The notes: a model not told the origin generated them from the letters alone. DNA of 64,000 bases from Shewanella mesophila (GCF_019457515.1 NZ_CP080421.1:1612001-1676000); one strand, 5' to 3'; positions 35,554 to 45,639 are shown, numbered from the stretch's first letter. Translations and numbers: made by a program.

Positions 35554-36024
35554 ATGCAGCTATTTTTGATGCGACACGGTGAAGCTGGCTACAATGCACA
35601 TTCTGATAGAGAACGTGTTTTGACCGAAGTAGGTCGTTACCAAACAGAGTTGATGAGTAATTGGTTAGCCCGAAGTATCACTGATTTTGACTTAGTGCTT
35701 GTCAGTCCTTATTTACGTGCGCAGCAAACATGGCAAGAAGTGAGTAGACACTTTCCTGAGCCAAGAAACTGGCTAGTGCTTGATGACTTAATCCCGTCAG
35801 CGGAGCCTACAAGGGCTGTCGATCTCCTGTTGGCTTATGTTGAGCAATATAAAGCCGATAAGGTTCTTGTCATTTCTCACATGCCGCTGCTTGGTTATAT
35901 GGTTAGTGATTTGGTTGCGGGTATCGAGCCACCCTTATTCGCAACCTCTGGAATTACATTGATTGATAAGCATGGTGAAAGTGCATCGATGAGCTGGCAA
36001 CATACTCCGCATACGGTAAGTTAG
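35554..36024 (+). CDS. sixA: Phosphohistidine phosphatase SixA
   Basis: A 156-residue histidine phosphatase. The catalytic RHG motif is MQLFLMRHGEAGYNAHSD with His8; the second catalytic His lies in VLVISHMPLLGYMVSDL. SixA removes phosphate from histidine phosphotransfer domains, including the nitrogen phosphotransferase protein in E. coli. The ATG is preceded by AGCGAGAAG. Its placement beside fadIJ and smrB recalls the E. coli order, though here 9 kb of accessory DNA separates it from fadJ. Confidence 0.9.
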   Translation: MQLFLMRHGEAGYNAHSDRERVLTEVGRYQTELMSNWLARSITDFDLVLVSPYLRAQQTWQEVSRHFPEPRNWLVLDDLIPSAEPTRAVDLLLAYVEQYKADKVLVISHMPLLGYMVSDLVAGIEPPLFATSGITLIDKHGESASMSWQHTPHTVS

Positions 36025-36047
36025 TCATCGCTAGCGGTAAATAACAG

Positions 36048-36076
36048 AAAGGACGCATCATGCGTCCTTTTTTAGT
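36048..36076. terminator. Bidirectional terminator between sixA and smrB
   Basis: A perfect 10-bp stem (AAAGGACGCA/TGCGTCCTTT) with loop TCA is followed by T residues on the plus strand. The minus side serves the convergent smrB gene. Confidence 0.88.
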
Positions 36077-36086
36077 TACTAAGAGA

Positions 36087-36614
36087 TTAGTCCCATTCAG
36101 GGCTGTCACCAATCTCAACCAGTACCAACAGTGCAGCATCGCCGCCCCATTCTTTAGGGGCTTTATGAAACGCCTTTACATGAGGGTGCTGAGCGAGCCA
36201 CATCGGAATATTTTGTTTCAGTATGCCACTGCCGTGACCATGCATCACGCAGCAACAAGCACTATGTTGTTTAATACATGCTTGGATTAAGGCGGCAAGT
36301 TCGAGTTTAGCCTCGCTTTGCCGCATGCCATGCAGATCCAATAACAAATCAGGTTGGTAATCACCACGACGAAGCCGCTTCACCTCGAAGCTATCGACAT
36401 CTTCCCTTGACCAGCGCATCGCGCCCTCTAGAGGCAGGTGAGGCTGATAGGTATCGGAAAAATAACTATCGGCATGAAGTTGTGTGGTTTTAACTTCAAG
36501 TTCACGTTTCTGTTTTTTGGGGGCATTAAAGTGACGCTTATCTTGTGTCAGCGGCTTTATGCCCTGGGTTAGCGCAGAAAAAAGCGCCAGCCCTTCATCT
36601 TTTTCTTTATTCAT
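36087..36614 (-). CDS. smrB: Ribosome rescue endonuclease SmrB
   Basis: A 175-residue Smr-domain protein. The N-terminal half is basic and probably extended; the Smr domain runs from about 85 with DLLLDLHGMRQSEAKLELAA and the HGHGSGILKQNIPMWLAQHP signature near the C-terminus. SmrB cleaves mRNA at collided ribosomes in E. coli, releasing them for rescue. It is divergently arranged with prmB, as in E. coli, with 79 bases between the starts. Confidence 0.92.
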   Translation of the reverse strand: MNKEKDEGLALFSALTQGIKPLTQDKRHFNAPKKQKRELEVKTTQLHADSYFSDTYQPHLPLEGAMRWSREDVDSFEVKRLRRGDYQPDLLLDLHGMRQSEAKLELAALIQACIKQHSACCCVMHGHGSGILKQNIPMWLAQHPHVKAFHKAPKEWGGDAALLVLVEIGDSPEWD

Positions 36615-36693
36615 GGCGCTATTTTAGTGAATCCGATGCCATATGAATAGAGTTCAGTTACAATGAGGCGGAACTATCTAGCTGGAGCAAGTT

Positions 36694-37638
36694 TTGGATA
36701 AGATTTTTGTTGATGAAGCCGTGACCGAATTACGTACGATCGGCGATATGTTACGTTGGGCTGTAAGTCGTTTTAACGATGCGAATGTTTACTATGGACA
36801 TGGCACCGACAACGCCTGGGATGAAGCTATTGCCCTAGTATTTCACGCTCTGCATCTGCCTGAAGAGATTGGCCAGCAGGTGATACATGCAAATCTTACG
36901 AGCAGTGAGAAGCATAAAATCGTTGAGTTAATCATTCGTCGTGTTCGTGAGCGCTTGCCTGTGCCTTATCTTACTAATAAAGCTTATTTTGCGGGTCTTG
37001 AGTTTTACGTTGATGAACGTGTGTTGGTGCCTCGTTCACCAATTGCCGAGATGATCGCTAATCGTTTCAGCCCTTGGTTATACAACAAGCCTGTCAACCG
37101 TATCTTAGATCTTTGTACTGGTAGTGGTTGCATCGCAATTGCATGTGCTTATGAATTTGAAAATGCTGAGGTTGACGCACTTGACCTTAGTACTGATGCG
37201 TTAGACGTTGCCCAGATCAATATCGAGACACTCGGGGTGATGGATAGAGTCTTCCCGATTGAATCCGACTTGTTCAGTGCTATCCCTAAAGCGCCGCAGT
37301 ACGACCTCATTGTGTCAAATCCACCTTATGTTGATGCAGAAGATATCGGCGATATGCCTGATGAATATCACCATGAGCCAGAGCTCGGTTTAGCCTCTGG
37401 TCGTGATGGCCTAGATCTGACCAAACGGATTCTCGCCAATGCGGTCGATTACCTTACAGAAGATGGCCTGTTAGTGGTTGAGGTGGGCAATTCGATGGTG
37501 CATCTGATCGAACAATTCCCCGAGGTGCCGTTTACTTGGGTGAGCTTTGAAAATGGTGGTGACGGTGTGTTTGTATTAACTCGCGATCAGCTAGTTGAAA
37601 ATGAATCACTTTTCGCCATCTATAAAGATAGTGAATAA
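36694..37638 (+). CDS. prmB: 50S ribosomal protein L3 N5-glutamine methyltransferase PrmB
   Basis: A 314-residue SAM-dependent enzyme that methylates a glutamine of ribosomal protein L3. The SAM-binding motif [19 protein letters not shown] (about 133-151) and the catalytic NPPY in [20 protein letters not shown] are intact. Translation appears to begin at TTG 36694, preceded by GGAG eight bases upstream; no ATG nearby gives the normal N-terminus. It is followed by aroC, matching the E. coli prmB-aroC order. Confidence 0.92.
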   Translation: MDKIFVDEAVTELRTIGDMLRWAVSRFNDANVYYGHGTDNAWDEAIALVFHALHLPEEIGQQVIHANLTSSEKHKIVELIIRRVRERLPVPYLTNKAYFAGLEFYVDERVLVPRSPIAEMIANRFSPWLYNKPVNRILDLCTGSGCIAIACAYEFENAEVDALDLSTDALDVAQINIETLGVMDRVFPIESDLFSAIPKAPQYDLIVSNPPYVDAEDIGDMPDEYHHEPELGLASGRDGLDLTKRILANAVDYLTEDGLLVVEVGNSMVHLIEQFPEVPFTWVSFENGGDGVFVLTRDQLVENESLFAIYKDSE

Positions 37639-37750
37639 TAGAGCTGACTCCCTATCGCTTACGAATGAGTAAGCTGATTTAGGAATATATACCAGATAGA
37701 AATTGAGCTATGCTCGAAAGCGACTACTAATAACGAGGTGAATGAAGCAG

Positions 37751-38845
37751 ATGTCGGGAAACAGTATTGGTCAAAATTTTGTGGTTACCACATTTGGCGA
37801 AAGCCATGGCAAAGCATTAGGCTGTATAATTGACGGTTGTCCTCCGGGGCTTGAGCTGTCAGAAGCCGATATGCAAGATGATCTTGACCGTCGTCGTCCT
37901 GGAACCTCTCGTTATACCACAGCAAGACGTGAAGCAGATGAAGTGCAAATTCTATCTGGTGTTTTTGAAGGTAAAACAACAGGCACATCAATTGGTTTAG
38001 TGATTCAAAATACCGATCAGCGTAGCCAAGATTACTCCAATATTAAAGATCAGTTCAGACCGGGACATGCCGATTACACTTACCAGCAAAAGTATGGTCT
38101 GCGTGATTACCGTGGTGGCGGTCGTTCATCTGCTCGTGAAACTGCGATGCGTGTTGCGGCGGGAGCGGTAGCTAAAAAATATTTAAAACAGGTACATGGC
38201 ATCCAAATCAACGGTTATCTTTCTGAGCTGGGCCCTATTGTCGCAGAGAAGGTCGATTTGACTCAGGTTGAGCAAAATGCGTTCTTTTTTCCCGATGTCG
38301 ATAAGCTCGATGTGCTTGATGAATATATGCGTGATTTGAAAAAAAGCGGTGATTCTATTGGCGCTAAAGTTTCAGTCGTCGCAACCAATGTTCCCGTTGG
38401 TCTGGGTGAACCGGTATTTGATCGACTCGATGCCGACATCGCCCATGCATTAATGGGGATCAACGCGGTTAAAGGCGTTGAGATCGGTGATGGCTTCGAG
38501 GTGGTTAACCAAAAAGGCTCTGAGCACAGAGATTTAATGTCTCCAGAAGGTTTTGCGTCCAACCATGCTGGTGGCATTTTAGGTGGGATCTCTTCTGGTC
38601 AGCCGATAGTTGCCCACATAGCAATGAAACCTACATCGAGTATTAGCGTACCTGGCGAAAGCATGACAGTGCAGGGCGATGTGTCAGAGGTAGTAACAAA
38701 AGGACGTCATGATCCATGCGTGGGCATTCGAGCTGTGCCCATTGCTGAGGCTATGCTCGCCATCGTGTTGATGGATCATCTGTTAAGGCATAGAGCACAA
38801 AATAGCGATGTACACAGTATTACCCCAGTTATCGGAATGCGATAA
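37751..38845 (+). CDS. aroC: Chorismate synthase
   Basis: A 364-residue enzyme that makes chorismate from EPSP using reduced FMN, the final shikimate step. Signature regions are [20 protein letters not shown] at the start, [20 protein letters not shown] and [20 protein letters not shown], and [19 protein letters not shown] near the end. The start MSGNSIGQN aligns with other AroC proteins, so the ATG nine bases upstream (37742) is less likely, although GAGG sits nearer to it. A 9-bp inverted repeat spans the stop codon. Confidence 0.94.
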   Translation: MSGNSIGQNFVVTTFGESHGKALGCIIDGCPPGLELSEADMQDDLDRRRPGTSRYTTARREADEVQILSGVFEGKTTGTSIGLVIQNTDQRSQDYSNIKDQFRPGHADYTYQQKYGLRDYRGGGRSSARETAMRVAAGAVAKKYLKQVHGIQINGYLSELGPIVAEKVDLTQVEQNAFFFPDVDKLDVLDEYMRDLKKSGDSIGAKVSVVATNVPVGLGEPVFDRLDADIAHALMGINAVKGVEIGDGFEVVNQKGSEHRDLMSPEGFASNHAGGILGGISSGQPIVAHIAMKPTSSISVPGESMTVQGDVSEVVTKGRHDPCVGIRAVPIAEAMLAIVLMDHLLRHRAQNSDVHSITPVIGMR

Positions 38846-38862
38846 CTGCAAATGACAACAAT

Positions 38863-38888
38863 AAGAGGGCACATTTCAGTGCCTTCTT
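38863..38888 (+). terminator. Probable terminator of aroC
   Basis: A 10-bp stem with one G-T pair (AAGAGGGCAC/GTGCCTTCTT) and a 6-base loop is followed by a weak pyrimidine-rich tail. Confidence 0.6.
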
Positions 38889-38930
38889 TCGTTCAACTTA
38901 ATGTGATTTTAAGAGACTAAGCCGTACATC

Positions 38931-40106
38931 ATGCCTAATGCAGATTCGCCACATCAACTCGGTTGGATTAGCGCTTGCTATTTCTTCTTCTTTGCCATTC
39001 TCGGTGTTTTAGTCCCCTATTTAGGCGTATTTTTCGAGCATCGTGGTTTTGATGCACAAGAGATAGGTTTTCTACTGGCAATTTTAATGGCGACGCGGAT
39101 TATTGCGCCAAATATCTGGGCGATGGTCGCCGACAAAACTGGGATGCGGGGTCAGCTGGTCAAGTTTGGTGCCGCGTGTTCAGCGGTGGCATTTTTAAGT
39201 TTTTTCTATCACGGCGGATTTCTCTATCTTGCTATTAGCCTGAGTATCTATACCTTTTTCTGGAATGCGATATTGGCACAGTTAGAGGTGATCACCTTAG
39301 AAAGCCTCGGCGATAATACCGAGGGCTATGGTCGCATCAGAAGTTTTGGCAGTCTAGGGTATCTTGTTTTTGTGGTTGCTGTGGGTTTCGGGATTAGTCA
39401 GTTTGGCACCGAAATCTTGCCCTATGTTGGTTTAACCCTGTTTCTTGGCCTGCTCGCTTGTTCACTTTCTTTGCCCAATACACGCGTCGTTGTCGACCGA
39501 ACAATAACCACCGAACCACTCAAAATCGACAAAGGGATCTTTTGGTTTTTGGTCTCAGCCCTATTGCTGCAAATGAGCGCCGGCCCTTTCTATGGATTTT
39601 TCGTACTCTATCTTAAGCAAGTAGGTTATAGCGAATCTGCAGCGGGTGTTTTTGTTGCATTAGGAGTGCTAGCCGAGATTGTGATGTTTATGTATGCTCC
39701 GCGGCTGATGGGGCGTTATGGCGTTAAAACTTTGTTGATAGTGAGTATTGGCTTTACCGCTGTGCGTTGGCTATTAATGGCGTTTGGTGCCCAATATCTT
39801 GTTTTACTCAGTATTAGCCAACTACTGCACGCTTTTACTTTTGGTTTAGTACATGCCGCATCGATTCAGTTTGTCCACCAACGATTTGATATTCGCCATC
39901 GAAGTAAAGGTCAGGCCTTATACGCGAGTCTAAGTTTTGGGGTTGGTGGTGCGCTTGGCACTTGGTTATGTGGATATATTTGGGGCGATGGTTCTAGTGC
40001 TTGGCTGAGCTGGGCGGTTGCGGGGGCATGTGCTGGTTTATCTATGATAGCGGTAATATTGATCCCTAAGCGTCAGCCAGCGACGGAAAAAGCGCTAAGC
40101 CACTAG
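38931..40106 (+). CDS. MFS transporter, HcaT-like
   Basis: A 391-residue protein with about 12 hydrophobic helices. The segment FFFFAILGVLVPYLGVFFEH then RGFDAQEIGFLLAILMATRI with IWAMVADKTGMRGQ resembles the PPP (phenylpropionate permease, HcaT) branch of the major facilitator superfamily; the inter-repeat YGRIRSFGSLGYL segment is typical of it. The substrate is unknown; the HcaT-like label reflects sequence style only. It lies in a rightward run between aroC and an ATP-NAD kinase-like gene. Confidence 0.8.
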   Translation: MPNADSPHQLGWISACYFFFFAILGVLVPYLGVFFEHRGFDAQEIGFLLAILMATRIIAPNIWAMVADKTGMRGQLVKFGAACSAVAFLSFFYHGGFLYLAISLSIYTFFWNAILAQLEVITLESLGDNTEGYGRIRSFGSLGYLVFVVAVGFGISQFGTEILPYVGLTLFLGLLACSLSLPNTRVVVDRTITTEPLKIDKGIFWFLVSALLLQMSAGPFYGFFVLYLKQVGYSESAAGVFVALGVLAEIVMFMYAPRLMGRYGVKTLLIVSIGFTAVRWLLMAFGAQYLVLLSISQLLHAFTFGLVHAASIQFVHQRFDIRHRSKGQALYASLSFGVGGALGTWLCGYIWGDGSSAWLSWAVAGACAGLSMIAVILIPKRQPATEKALSH

Positions 40107-40153
40107 GCCACAAGTCACTCAGCATTAGTTAGCTAAAGAGATAAGGAACAGCA

Positions 40154-41284
40154 GTGAAAAGTAGATTTCGTTTGGGTCTCATCATTAACCCGCTTGCGGG
40201 CCTTGGTGGCAGCGTCGGTCTCAAAGGCAGTGACGGTGTTGCCAGCGAAGCCCTGGCTCGCGGCGCTGAGCCTAAGTCTCATTTACGCATGGCGCAAGCA
40301 TTAGAGGTTATCTTACCTTATAAAGATAAGGTTGAGATCTTTACGGCATCTGGTGCCATGGGGGAAGAGTTAGCCAAGCAGATGGGTTTTTCTACTCAAG
40401 TTGTTTATCAAGCGGGCCACGAAACCGTTGCACAAGATACAAGCAATGCTGCCAAAGCCTTGCAAGAGATCGGCTTAGACTTACTCCTGTTTGCTGGTGG
40501 TGATGGGACGGCTCGGGATCTGTTTGCGGTTGTAGATGAGTCTCTGCCCGTGCTTGGCGTGCCTGCTGGGGTTAAAATTCATTCCGGTGTTTATGGCATC
40601 ACGCCCCATGCCTCTGGCATGGTGATTAAGCTTCTGCTCGATGGCGAGCTCGTTAGTCTGATGTCAGCCGATGTGATGGATATCGATGAAGCCGCGTTTC
40701 GCCAAGGAACAGTTAGAGCGCGTCGGTTTGGTGAAATGTTGGTGCCAGCAGAGCCTCGCTATATCCAGGCGGTAAAAATGGGTGGAAAAGAGGTCGATGA
40801 GTTAGTGTTAAGTGATATTGCTGCCGAAGCGATTGAACAGATGGAAGATGAACTCTGTATCATGGGCTCGGGCAGTACAGTCGCCGCTGTAATGGCTGAA
40901 CTGGGTTTAGACAACACGCTTTTAGGCATCGATCTTATAGAACAACAAGCATTGACTGCCAGGGATCTTAGTGCATCAGAGCTGCTCGAACTCACCCAAA
41001 ACCGCGCATGTAAACTGGTTATTACTCTGATTGGCGGCCAAGGGCATATTCTTGGGCGAGGCAACCAGCAGCTATCACCAGCGCTCATTCGTCATGTGGG
41101 GAAAGAAAATATTATCATCTTAGCCACAAAAACTAAGCTAAAAGCACTTGAAGGACGGCCATTAATTGTAGATAGTGGCGACCCAGAACTCGACAGCGAA
41201 CTCTGTGGCTATTATAAAGTCATTACGGGTTACCATGACTATGTGATGTATCAGGTTGCAAACCCTGATCTTATGGCATCATAA
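40154..41284 (+). CDS. ATP-NAD kinase family protein
   Basis: A 376-residue protein beginning with FRLGLIINPLAGLGGSVGLK. The nucleotide-binding GGDGTARDL motif lies in LDLLLFAGGDGTARDL (about 111-125), followed by VLGVPAGVKIHSGVYGITP. These are features of the ATP-NAD kinase/diacylglycerol kinase superfamily, in the conserved-protein branch distinct from classical NadK. The actual substrate is uncertain. It starts at GTG 40154 with AAGGA upstream. Confidence 0.82.
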   Translation: MKSRFRLGLIINPLAGLGGSVGLKGSDGVASEALARGAEPKSHLRMAQALEVILPYKDKVEIFTASGAMGEELAKQMGFSTQVVYQAGHETVAQDTSNAAKALQEIGLDLLLFAGGDGTARDLFAVVDESLPVLGVPAGVKIHSGVYGITPHASGMVIKLLLDGELVSLMSADVMDIDEAAFRQGTVRARRFGEMLVPAEPRYIQAVKMGGKEVDELVLSDIAAEAIEQMEDELCIMGSGSTVAAVMAELGLDNTLLGIDLIEQQALTARDLSASELLELTQNRACKLVITLIGGQGHILGRGNQQLSPALIRHVGKENIIILATKTKLKALEGRPLIVDSGDPELDSELCGYYKVITGYHDYVMYQVANPDLMAS

Positions 41285-41322
41285 GTTAATTTGGACAAAG
41301 CATTTTATAGATTGGAGAGACC

Positions 41323-41604
41323 ATGTTAGAGCAGTACGAACAAGCATTAGATGAGTGGATTGCAACAAAAGTAGAGCAGGGAGATGATGATCAACTTTTT
41401 GCTAGCGGTTATTTGCAAGGCCATTTTGCCGTCGTGTTGTCGCAACTGGAAGTTGAAGATGAGCAAGGTTGTGAGGCTCTAGCCGATAGGATGCAACTGT
41501 GCCTCGCGACGGCTAAAACAGAGCTAGCGCCAGCTGACTTTGTGTTAGTACAAGAAGCATGGGATGAGTTAATTGAGAAAATTAACGCTTTGGTTGCAGC
41601 TTAA
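41323..41604 (+). CDS. yfcL: YfcL family protein
   Basis: A 93-residue acidic protein (LEQYEQALDEWIATKVEQGD at the start; a helical body with DDQLFASGYLQGHFAVVLSQ). It matches the YfcL family in size and style, and has the same neighbourhood near mnmC and fabB as in E. coli. GGAGAG precedes the ATG. Function unknown. Confidence 0.82.
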   Translation: MLEQYEQALDEWIATKVEQGDDDQLFASGYLQGHFAVVLSQLEVEDEQGCEALADRMQLCLATAKTELAPADFVLVQEAWDELIEKINALVAA

Positions 41605-41606
41605 CG

Positions 41607-42137
41607 ATGAGCGATGCGTCTTTAGTTAAGATTGGTTTACTGAATCCCAAGAGCCCTACAAATGTTGGCGGTGTGATGCGCGCCGCGGGTTGCTATCAGG
41701 CCGATGAAGTGCGCTATACTGGCAAGCGTTACGCGTTAGCGGCAAAAAATCGCGGTGAGCAATACAATACCGATACTAAACGAGCAAGCTTGAATATTCC
41801 CTTGGTTGCCGTTGATAGCTTGCTAGATGGGCTAGATGATGACACTCAGGTGATTTGCGTCGACCTTGTCGAAGGGGCGATCCCGCTGCCGCAGTTTCAT
41901 CATCCCCAAAAAGCGATATACCTGTTTGGACCAGAAGATGGCACTTTAGATCAGGCGCTGATTGATAGCGCCGATGCCGTTGTCTATGTGCCTACCGTAG
42001 GTTGTATGAATTTGGCCTCTTCGGTGAATGTGTTGCTTTACGATAGGCTTGCAAAAGGTGAGCATTTGGGCAGTGATGAGTTGATCAGGCAAAGCCGTGA
42101 TACCAATAATCGCGTTAGAGTAAAGTCGTCCAGATAA
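41607..42137 (+). CDS. SPOUT (TrmH-like) RNA methyltransferase
   Basis: A 176-residue protein with the three SpoU/TrmH motifs: NPKSPTNVGGVMRAAGC (motif 1, about 14-30), AIYLFGPEDGTLDQAL (motif 2) and VPTVGCMNLASSVNVLLYD (motif 3), forming the SAM-binding trefoil knot. It would methylate a ribose 2-prime-OH or base in tRNA or rRNA; the target is not known. It starts two bases after the yfcL stop, so the two genes are co-translated. Confidence 0.87.
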   Translation: MSDASLVKIGLLNPKSPTNVGGVMRAAGCYQADEVRYTGKRYALAAKNRGEQYNTDTKRASLNIPLVAVDSLLDGLDDDTQVICVDLVEGAIPLPQFHHPQKAIYLFGPEDGTLDQALIDSADAVVYVPTVGCMNLASSVNVLLYDRLAKGEHLGSDELIRQSRDTNNRVRVKSSR

Positions 42138-42168
42138 GCTTCTGTTGTTTTTAAATAACTGCTTTTAT

Positions 42169-42198
42169 CAAAATGCCAGCACTGACGCTGGCATTTTG
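42169..42198. terminator. Bidirectional terminator between the SPOUT gene and mnmC
   Basis: A perfect 12-bp stem (CAAAATGCCAGC/GCTGGCATTTTG) with a 6-base loop lies between the convergent genes. Confidence 0.85.
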
Positions 42199-42265
42199 AT
42201 TTCATTTAGACGCTGCTAGCACTGGCAACCTGCGCATTATTAAGGTTAACAAAGAGTGACTCTTG

Positions 42266-44275
42266 CTAAAGCAATGCTTTGCCTTTGATCAGTTTTCGCA
42301 TCCACATTCGATTAGGATTGAGCAAACTCAGTACATCCATGGTACTGGGTATCAACTCGCCGCACATTTGCGCTGCCAATATCTCAGCGGCTAACGGCCC
42401 AGACGTCAAACCTCTTGAGCCCAAACCACCCAGAACAAATAGTCCATCATGTACTGGCGCCTTGGTGGTTTGCCAATAGTTAGCACTCTCTTTGCTGGGC
42501 TGCTGGGACTGATAAATCTTGGTTATCGCATCGAAATCTGGGGCGCAGCCCATCATTGGTGCATGATCTCGGGTGACCATGCGTACACCGACTCTGGCGC
42601 TATGGCCAGTAATGTCGACATCACGGGGCCAGTCAGTTTGATAACTTGTGCGGATCTTATTGAGGTTTTCAAATTGCTCAGTCGCACTATAGTCAAGGTT
42701 GATTGGATCTTTAATGTAACTCGCGCCAGTACAATGCAGGCCATCTTGCTGTGGGGTTAAATAACCATGGGAGCAGAGCACTGTCTTAAGGTGTGTTAAT
42801 TCACCACGACTAGGAATATGGCTGACTTGACCTCGAAAGCCGCTGATTGGAAGCTGGGCCGTTTGGCTAAAGTCAGTAAGATGTCGCCCATTGGCTAACA
42901 CGACACAGGCAAAAGGTCCAAATTTCTGAGTCTGTAATCCGTGATCGGCGGTCAGAAACCACTGGCCATCGATTTGCTCTAGATCTGTGATGTTGGTTTT
43001 ATAGTGTTGTTCTAATTGGCTTAAACTGGCAGCTTTTGCTATCGCTGCGGCGGTAAACTCCTGCGGGCATACCCAGCCTCCGAGTGGGTAGTAGATCCCA
43101 GAAAGGCCGATGTCGACTCCCGCCAACGTCGATGCTTCACTTGCACTCACCGATTGGGCAATATTATTTGCCCAAGGCTGAGAGGAGATGATCTTATGCA
43201 GTCGTTTCGTACTGCGTTCATCATGCCCCGTTTGCAGCACACCGCAGAAATCATGACTGATCTGATATCCCTGTTTAACCAAAGTGTTAATTCGTTGACG
43301 ACTGAAAAGGTATCCCTGCAGAAAGAAATGGCTAAGTGTGCCATGTTCAGGTGTGAGCAGTGGGTAAATAGCCCCCTGTTTATTTCCCGATGCTTGTTGT
43401 CCTGGTGCTTCATCCATACAAAATAGGCTTACTGCGTGCCCGCGCTCAGCCAAAGACAAGGCTAAACAGGCACTGGCAACGCCGCCGCCAATGATCGCAG
43501 TCTCGCCAGGGTTTGCTTTATGCAATGGGTTGTAGTTAAACGATTGCTGATGCTGCTGGCGTAGCGCGCTGCGCTCCGTTTTAGCGAGATCAATATCCGT
43601 TTTATCTGGCGAACTGATAAGCTTCAGTGCTTGGTTGTACCTGTGATAAACGCGAAAACCGCATTGACTTGCTTGTGTTAGTAAAGGCGTTGGTAGCGCG
43701 AAATCAACAGGTTCATTGACATCAGTGAGTAATAGCAAGTCAGCGTCACTGTTTGATAGCCTGGCCATCTGCCAAAGGTTCTGGCGATTTAACGGCTCGA
43801 CAGAAGGCTGCGAGCAGATGAGCCAGCGCATTATTTTATATTCACTGCCGCTGCTGATGTTTTTCAGTTGTTTAGTTAGCTCGCCGATATGAATCACCAA
43901 TGACAAGGCACCATCGTAGGCAATAACCGAGTGACAGCCATCGACCTTGCTATTACCTATCTGATCTAGCTGCGCTGCAAGTTCAGTCAAGTCACCTAGC
44001 GCGTTGGCTATGTGAACTAACTCTTTACTGCGGCTAATAAATACATGAATGCAAGTTGCTTGGGCTAGCTGTTTCTTGCTCGCGCTATGGGCAACGGCAG
44101 ATATAACAGGTGCCATATCTTGTCCCAGTAGTGCCAAAGTCGCCGCTTCAGGAGTCAGTGAATTAGGCGATAAATCACTAAAAATAGCGTCAATATCACT
44201 TTTGTTTACACTAATTTGTGCTTTTTTTTCACGTTCTTTAGCCAATGAATTTACTCTCACGATGTAATTAGGCAT
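42266..44275 (-). CDS. mnmC: MnmC-type FAD-dependent tRNA oxidoreductase with degenerate methyltransferase domain
   Basis: A 669-residue protein from the chosen start; the frame is open to 44446 but would run into fabB. The C-terminal oxidoreductase starts near 258 with the FAD motif AIIGGGVASACLALSLAERG and has GNKQGAIYPLLTPEHGTLSHF plus FVLGGLGSRGLTSGPLAAE, typical of MnmC, which converts cmnm5s2U34 to nm5s2U34 in tRNA. The N-terminal region aligns only loosely with the MnmC methyltransferase: GCHSVIAYDGALSLVIHIGE is recognisable, but the glycine-rich SAM loop and the DGFAPAKNP-type catalytic segment seen in E. coli are missing. Methylation may therefore be absent or done elsewhere. Divergent from fabB, as in E. 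coli. Confidence 0.85.
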   Translation of the reverse strand: MPNYIVRVNSLAKEREKKAQISVNKSDIDAIFSDLSPNSLTPEAATLALLGQDMAPVISAVAHSASKKQLAQATCIHVFISRSKELVHIANALGDLTELAAQLDQIGNSKVDGCHSVIAYDGALSLVIHIGELTKQLKNISSGSEYKIMRWLICSQPSVEPLNRQNLWQMARLSNSDADLLLLTDVNEPVDFALPTPLLTQASQCGFRVYHRYNQALKLISSPDKTDIDLAKTERSALRQQHQQSFNYNPLHKANPGETAIIGGGVASACLALSLAERGHAVSLFCMDEAPGQQASGNKQGAIYPLLTPEHGTLSHFFLQGYLFSRQRINTLVKQGYQISHDFCGVLQTGHDERSTKRLHKIISSQPWANNIAQSVSASEASTLAGVDIGLSGIYYPLGGWVCPQEFTAAAIAKAASLSQLEQHYKTNITDLEQIDGQWFLTADHGLQTQKFGPFACVVLANGRHLTDFSQTAQLPISGFRGQVSHIPSRGELTHLKTVLCSHGYLTPQQDGLHCTGASYIKDPINLDYSATEQFENLNKIRTSYQTDWPRDVDITGHSARVGVRMVTRDHAPMMGCAPDFDAITKIYQSQQPSKESANYWQTTKAPVHDGLFVLGGLGSRGLTSGPLAAEILAAQMCGELIPSTMDVLSLLNPNRMWMRKLIKGKALL

Positions 44276-44378
44276 TATTTTACCTGCCTTTATGGAAAGC
44301 TGACCACTTAATTGCTGTAAAAGCGCTACTATTGGCCCAGCAAAATTGGTACTAGACGTACGGAATGGATAGTAAATA

Positions 44379-45590
44379 ATGAAAAGAGTCGTGATCACCG
44401 GACTTGGCATAGTTTCAAGTATTGGTAATAACAAGCAAGAAGTCACCGAGTCACTTAAGGCTGGACGTAGTGGTATTACCCACTCAGATCAGTTTGAAGA
44501 AATGAAGCTTCGTAGCCATGTTTGGGGCGACATTAAGTTGGACCCTAAAGAGCATATCGATCGTAAAGCATTGCGCTTTATGGGAGATGCAGCTGCTTAT
44601 GCATACATAGCTATGGAGCAAGCCATCGCCGATGCGGGTTTGACTGAAGAACAGTATTCTAATCATCGCGTTGGTATTATCGCCGGTACGGGTGGCGCAT
44701 CATCTGCCAACCAAGTTCAAGCCGCTGATATCTTGCGTGAGAAGGGCGTTAAGCGCGTTGGCCCCTATATCGTGCCTCGTATTATGTCGAGTACAGCAAG
44801 TGCTTGTCTTGCAACCCCTTTTAAGATTAAAGGCATGAACTACTCAATTAGTTCGGCTTGTGCAACGAGCGCGCACTGTATTGGCCACGCTGTTGAGCTT
44901 ATCCAGATGGGCAAACAGGATATGGTCTTTGCTGGTGGTGCTGAAGAGGTCGATTGGACTCTGACGATGGGCTTTGATGCCATGGGTGCATTGTCGACAA
45001 AATACAATGATGAGCCAACTAAGGCGTCACGTACCTATGATGCAGACCGTGATGGTTTCGTCATCTCTGGTGGCGGTGGGATCGTGGTTGTTGAAGAGCT
45101 AGAACATGCTTTAGCTCGTGGCGCTAAGATCTATGCTGAAGTTGTCGGTTATGGTGCATCGTCAGATGGTTACGATATGGTTGCTCCATCTGGTGAAGGC
45201 GCTGTACGTTGTATGCAGATGGCACTTGCCGACGTGGATACACCTATCGATTACATCAACACCCACGGTACATCGACCCCAGTTGGCGATATGCGTGAAC
45301 TTGAAGCCTTAGCTGAAACATTTGGCGACAAGCTTCCTCCAATCGCATCAACCAAATCGTTAACGGGTCATGCATTGGGTGCGGCTGGTGTTCATGAGGC
45401 TATTTATAGTTTGATCATGATGGAAAACAGCTTTATTGCGCCAAGCATCAACATTGATAATGTCGATGAAAAAGCCGTAGGCATGCCTATTGTTACCGAA
45501 TATCGTGATGCAGAGCTAAATACCATTATGAGTAACAGTTTTGGTTTTGGCGGCACAAACGCTACGTTAGTGATGCGCAAATATAAGTAA
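44379..45590 (+). CDS. fabB: Beta-ketoacyl-ACP synthase I FabB
   Basis: A 403-residue condensing enzyme of fatty-acid synthesis, needed in gammaproteobacteria for unsaturated acyl chains. The catalytic Cys161 lies in [16 protein letters not shown]; the two active-site histidines lie in [12 protein letters not shown] and [15 protein letters not shown], and the end has [15 protein letters not shown]. Length and motifs are normal. It is divergent from mnmC and ends at a strong bidirectional terminator. Confidence 0.95.
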   Translation: MKRVVITGLGIVSSIGNNKQEVTESLKAGRSGITHSDQFEEMKLRSHVWGDIKLDPKEHIDRKALRFMGDAAAYAYIAMEQAIADAGLTEEQYSNHRVGIIAGTGGASSANQVQAADILREKGVKRVGPYIVPRIMSSTASACLATPFKIKGMNYSISSACATSAHCIGHAVELIQMGKQDMVFAGGAEEVDWTLTMGFDAMGALSTKYNDEPTKASRTYDADRDGFVISGGGGIVVVEELEHALARGAKIYAEVVGYGASSDGYDMVAPSGEGAVRCMQMALADVDTPIDYINTHGTSTPVGDMRELEALAETFGDKLPPIASTKSLTGHALGAAGVHEAIYSLIMMENSFIAPSINIDNVDEKAVGMPIVTEYRDAELNTIMSNSFGFGGTNATLVMRKYK

Positions 45591-45609
45591 CTTCAGTTTT
45601 GAGGTTATT

Positions 45610-45639
45610 AAAAAAGGGAAGCTCATGCTTCCCTTTTTT
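45610..45639. terminator. Bidirectional terminator between fabB and yciK
   Basis: A 13-bp perfect stem (AAAAAAGGGAAGC/GCTTCCCTTTTTT) with loop TCAT lies between convergent genes. Confidence 0.92.

Noticed and set aside
44330..44375. FadR- or FabR-like sequence upstream of fabB (ATTGGTACTAGACG)
   Set aside because: Only about half of the positions match the FadR operator and the symmetry is poor; not enough to report as a site.
44276..44446. Longer mnmC start reaching 44446
   Set aside because: It would overlap fabB and add residues not seen in MnmC proteins; the ATG at 44275 is more plausible.
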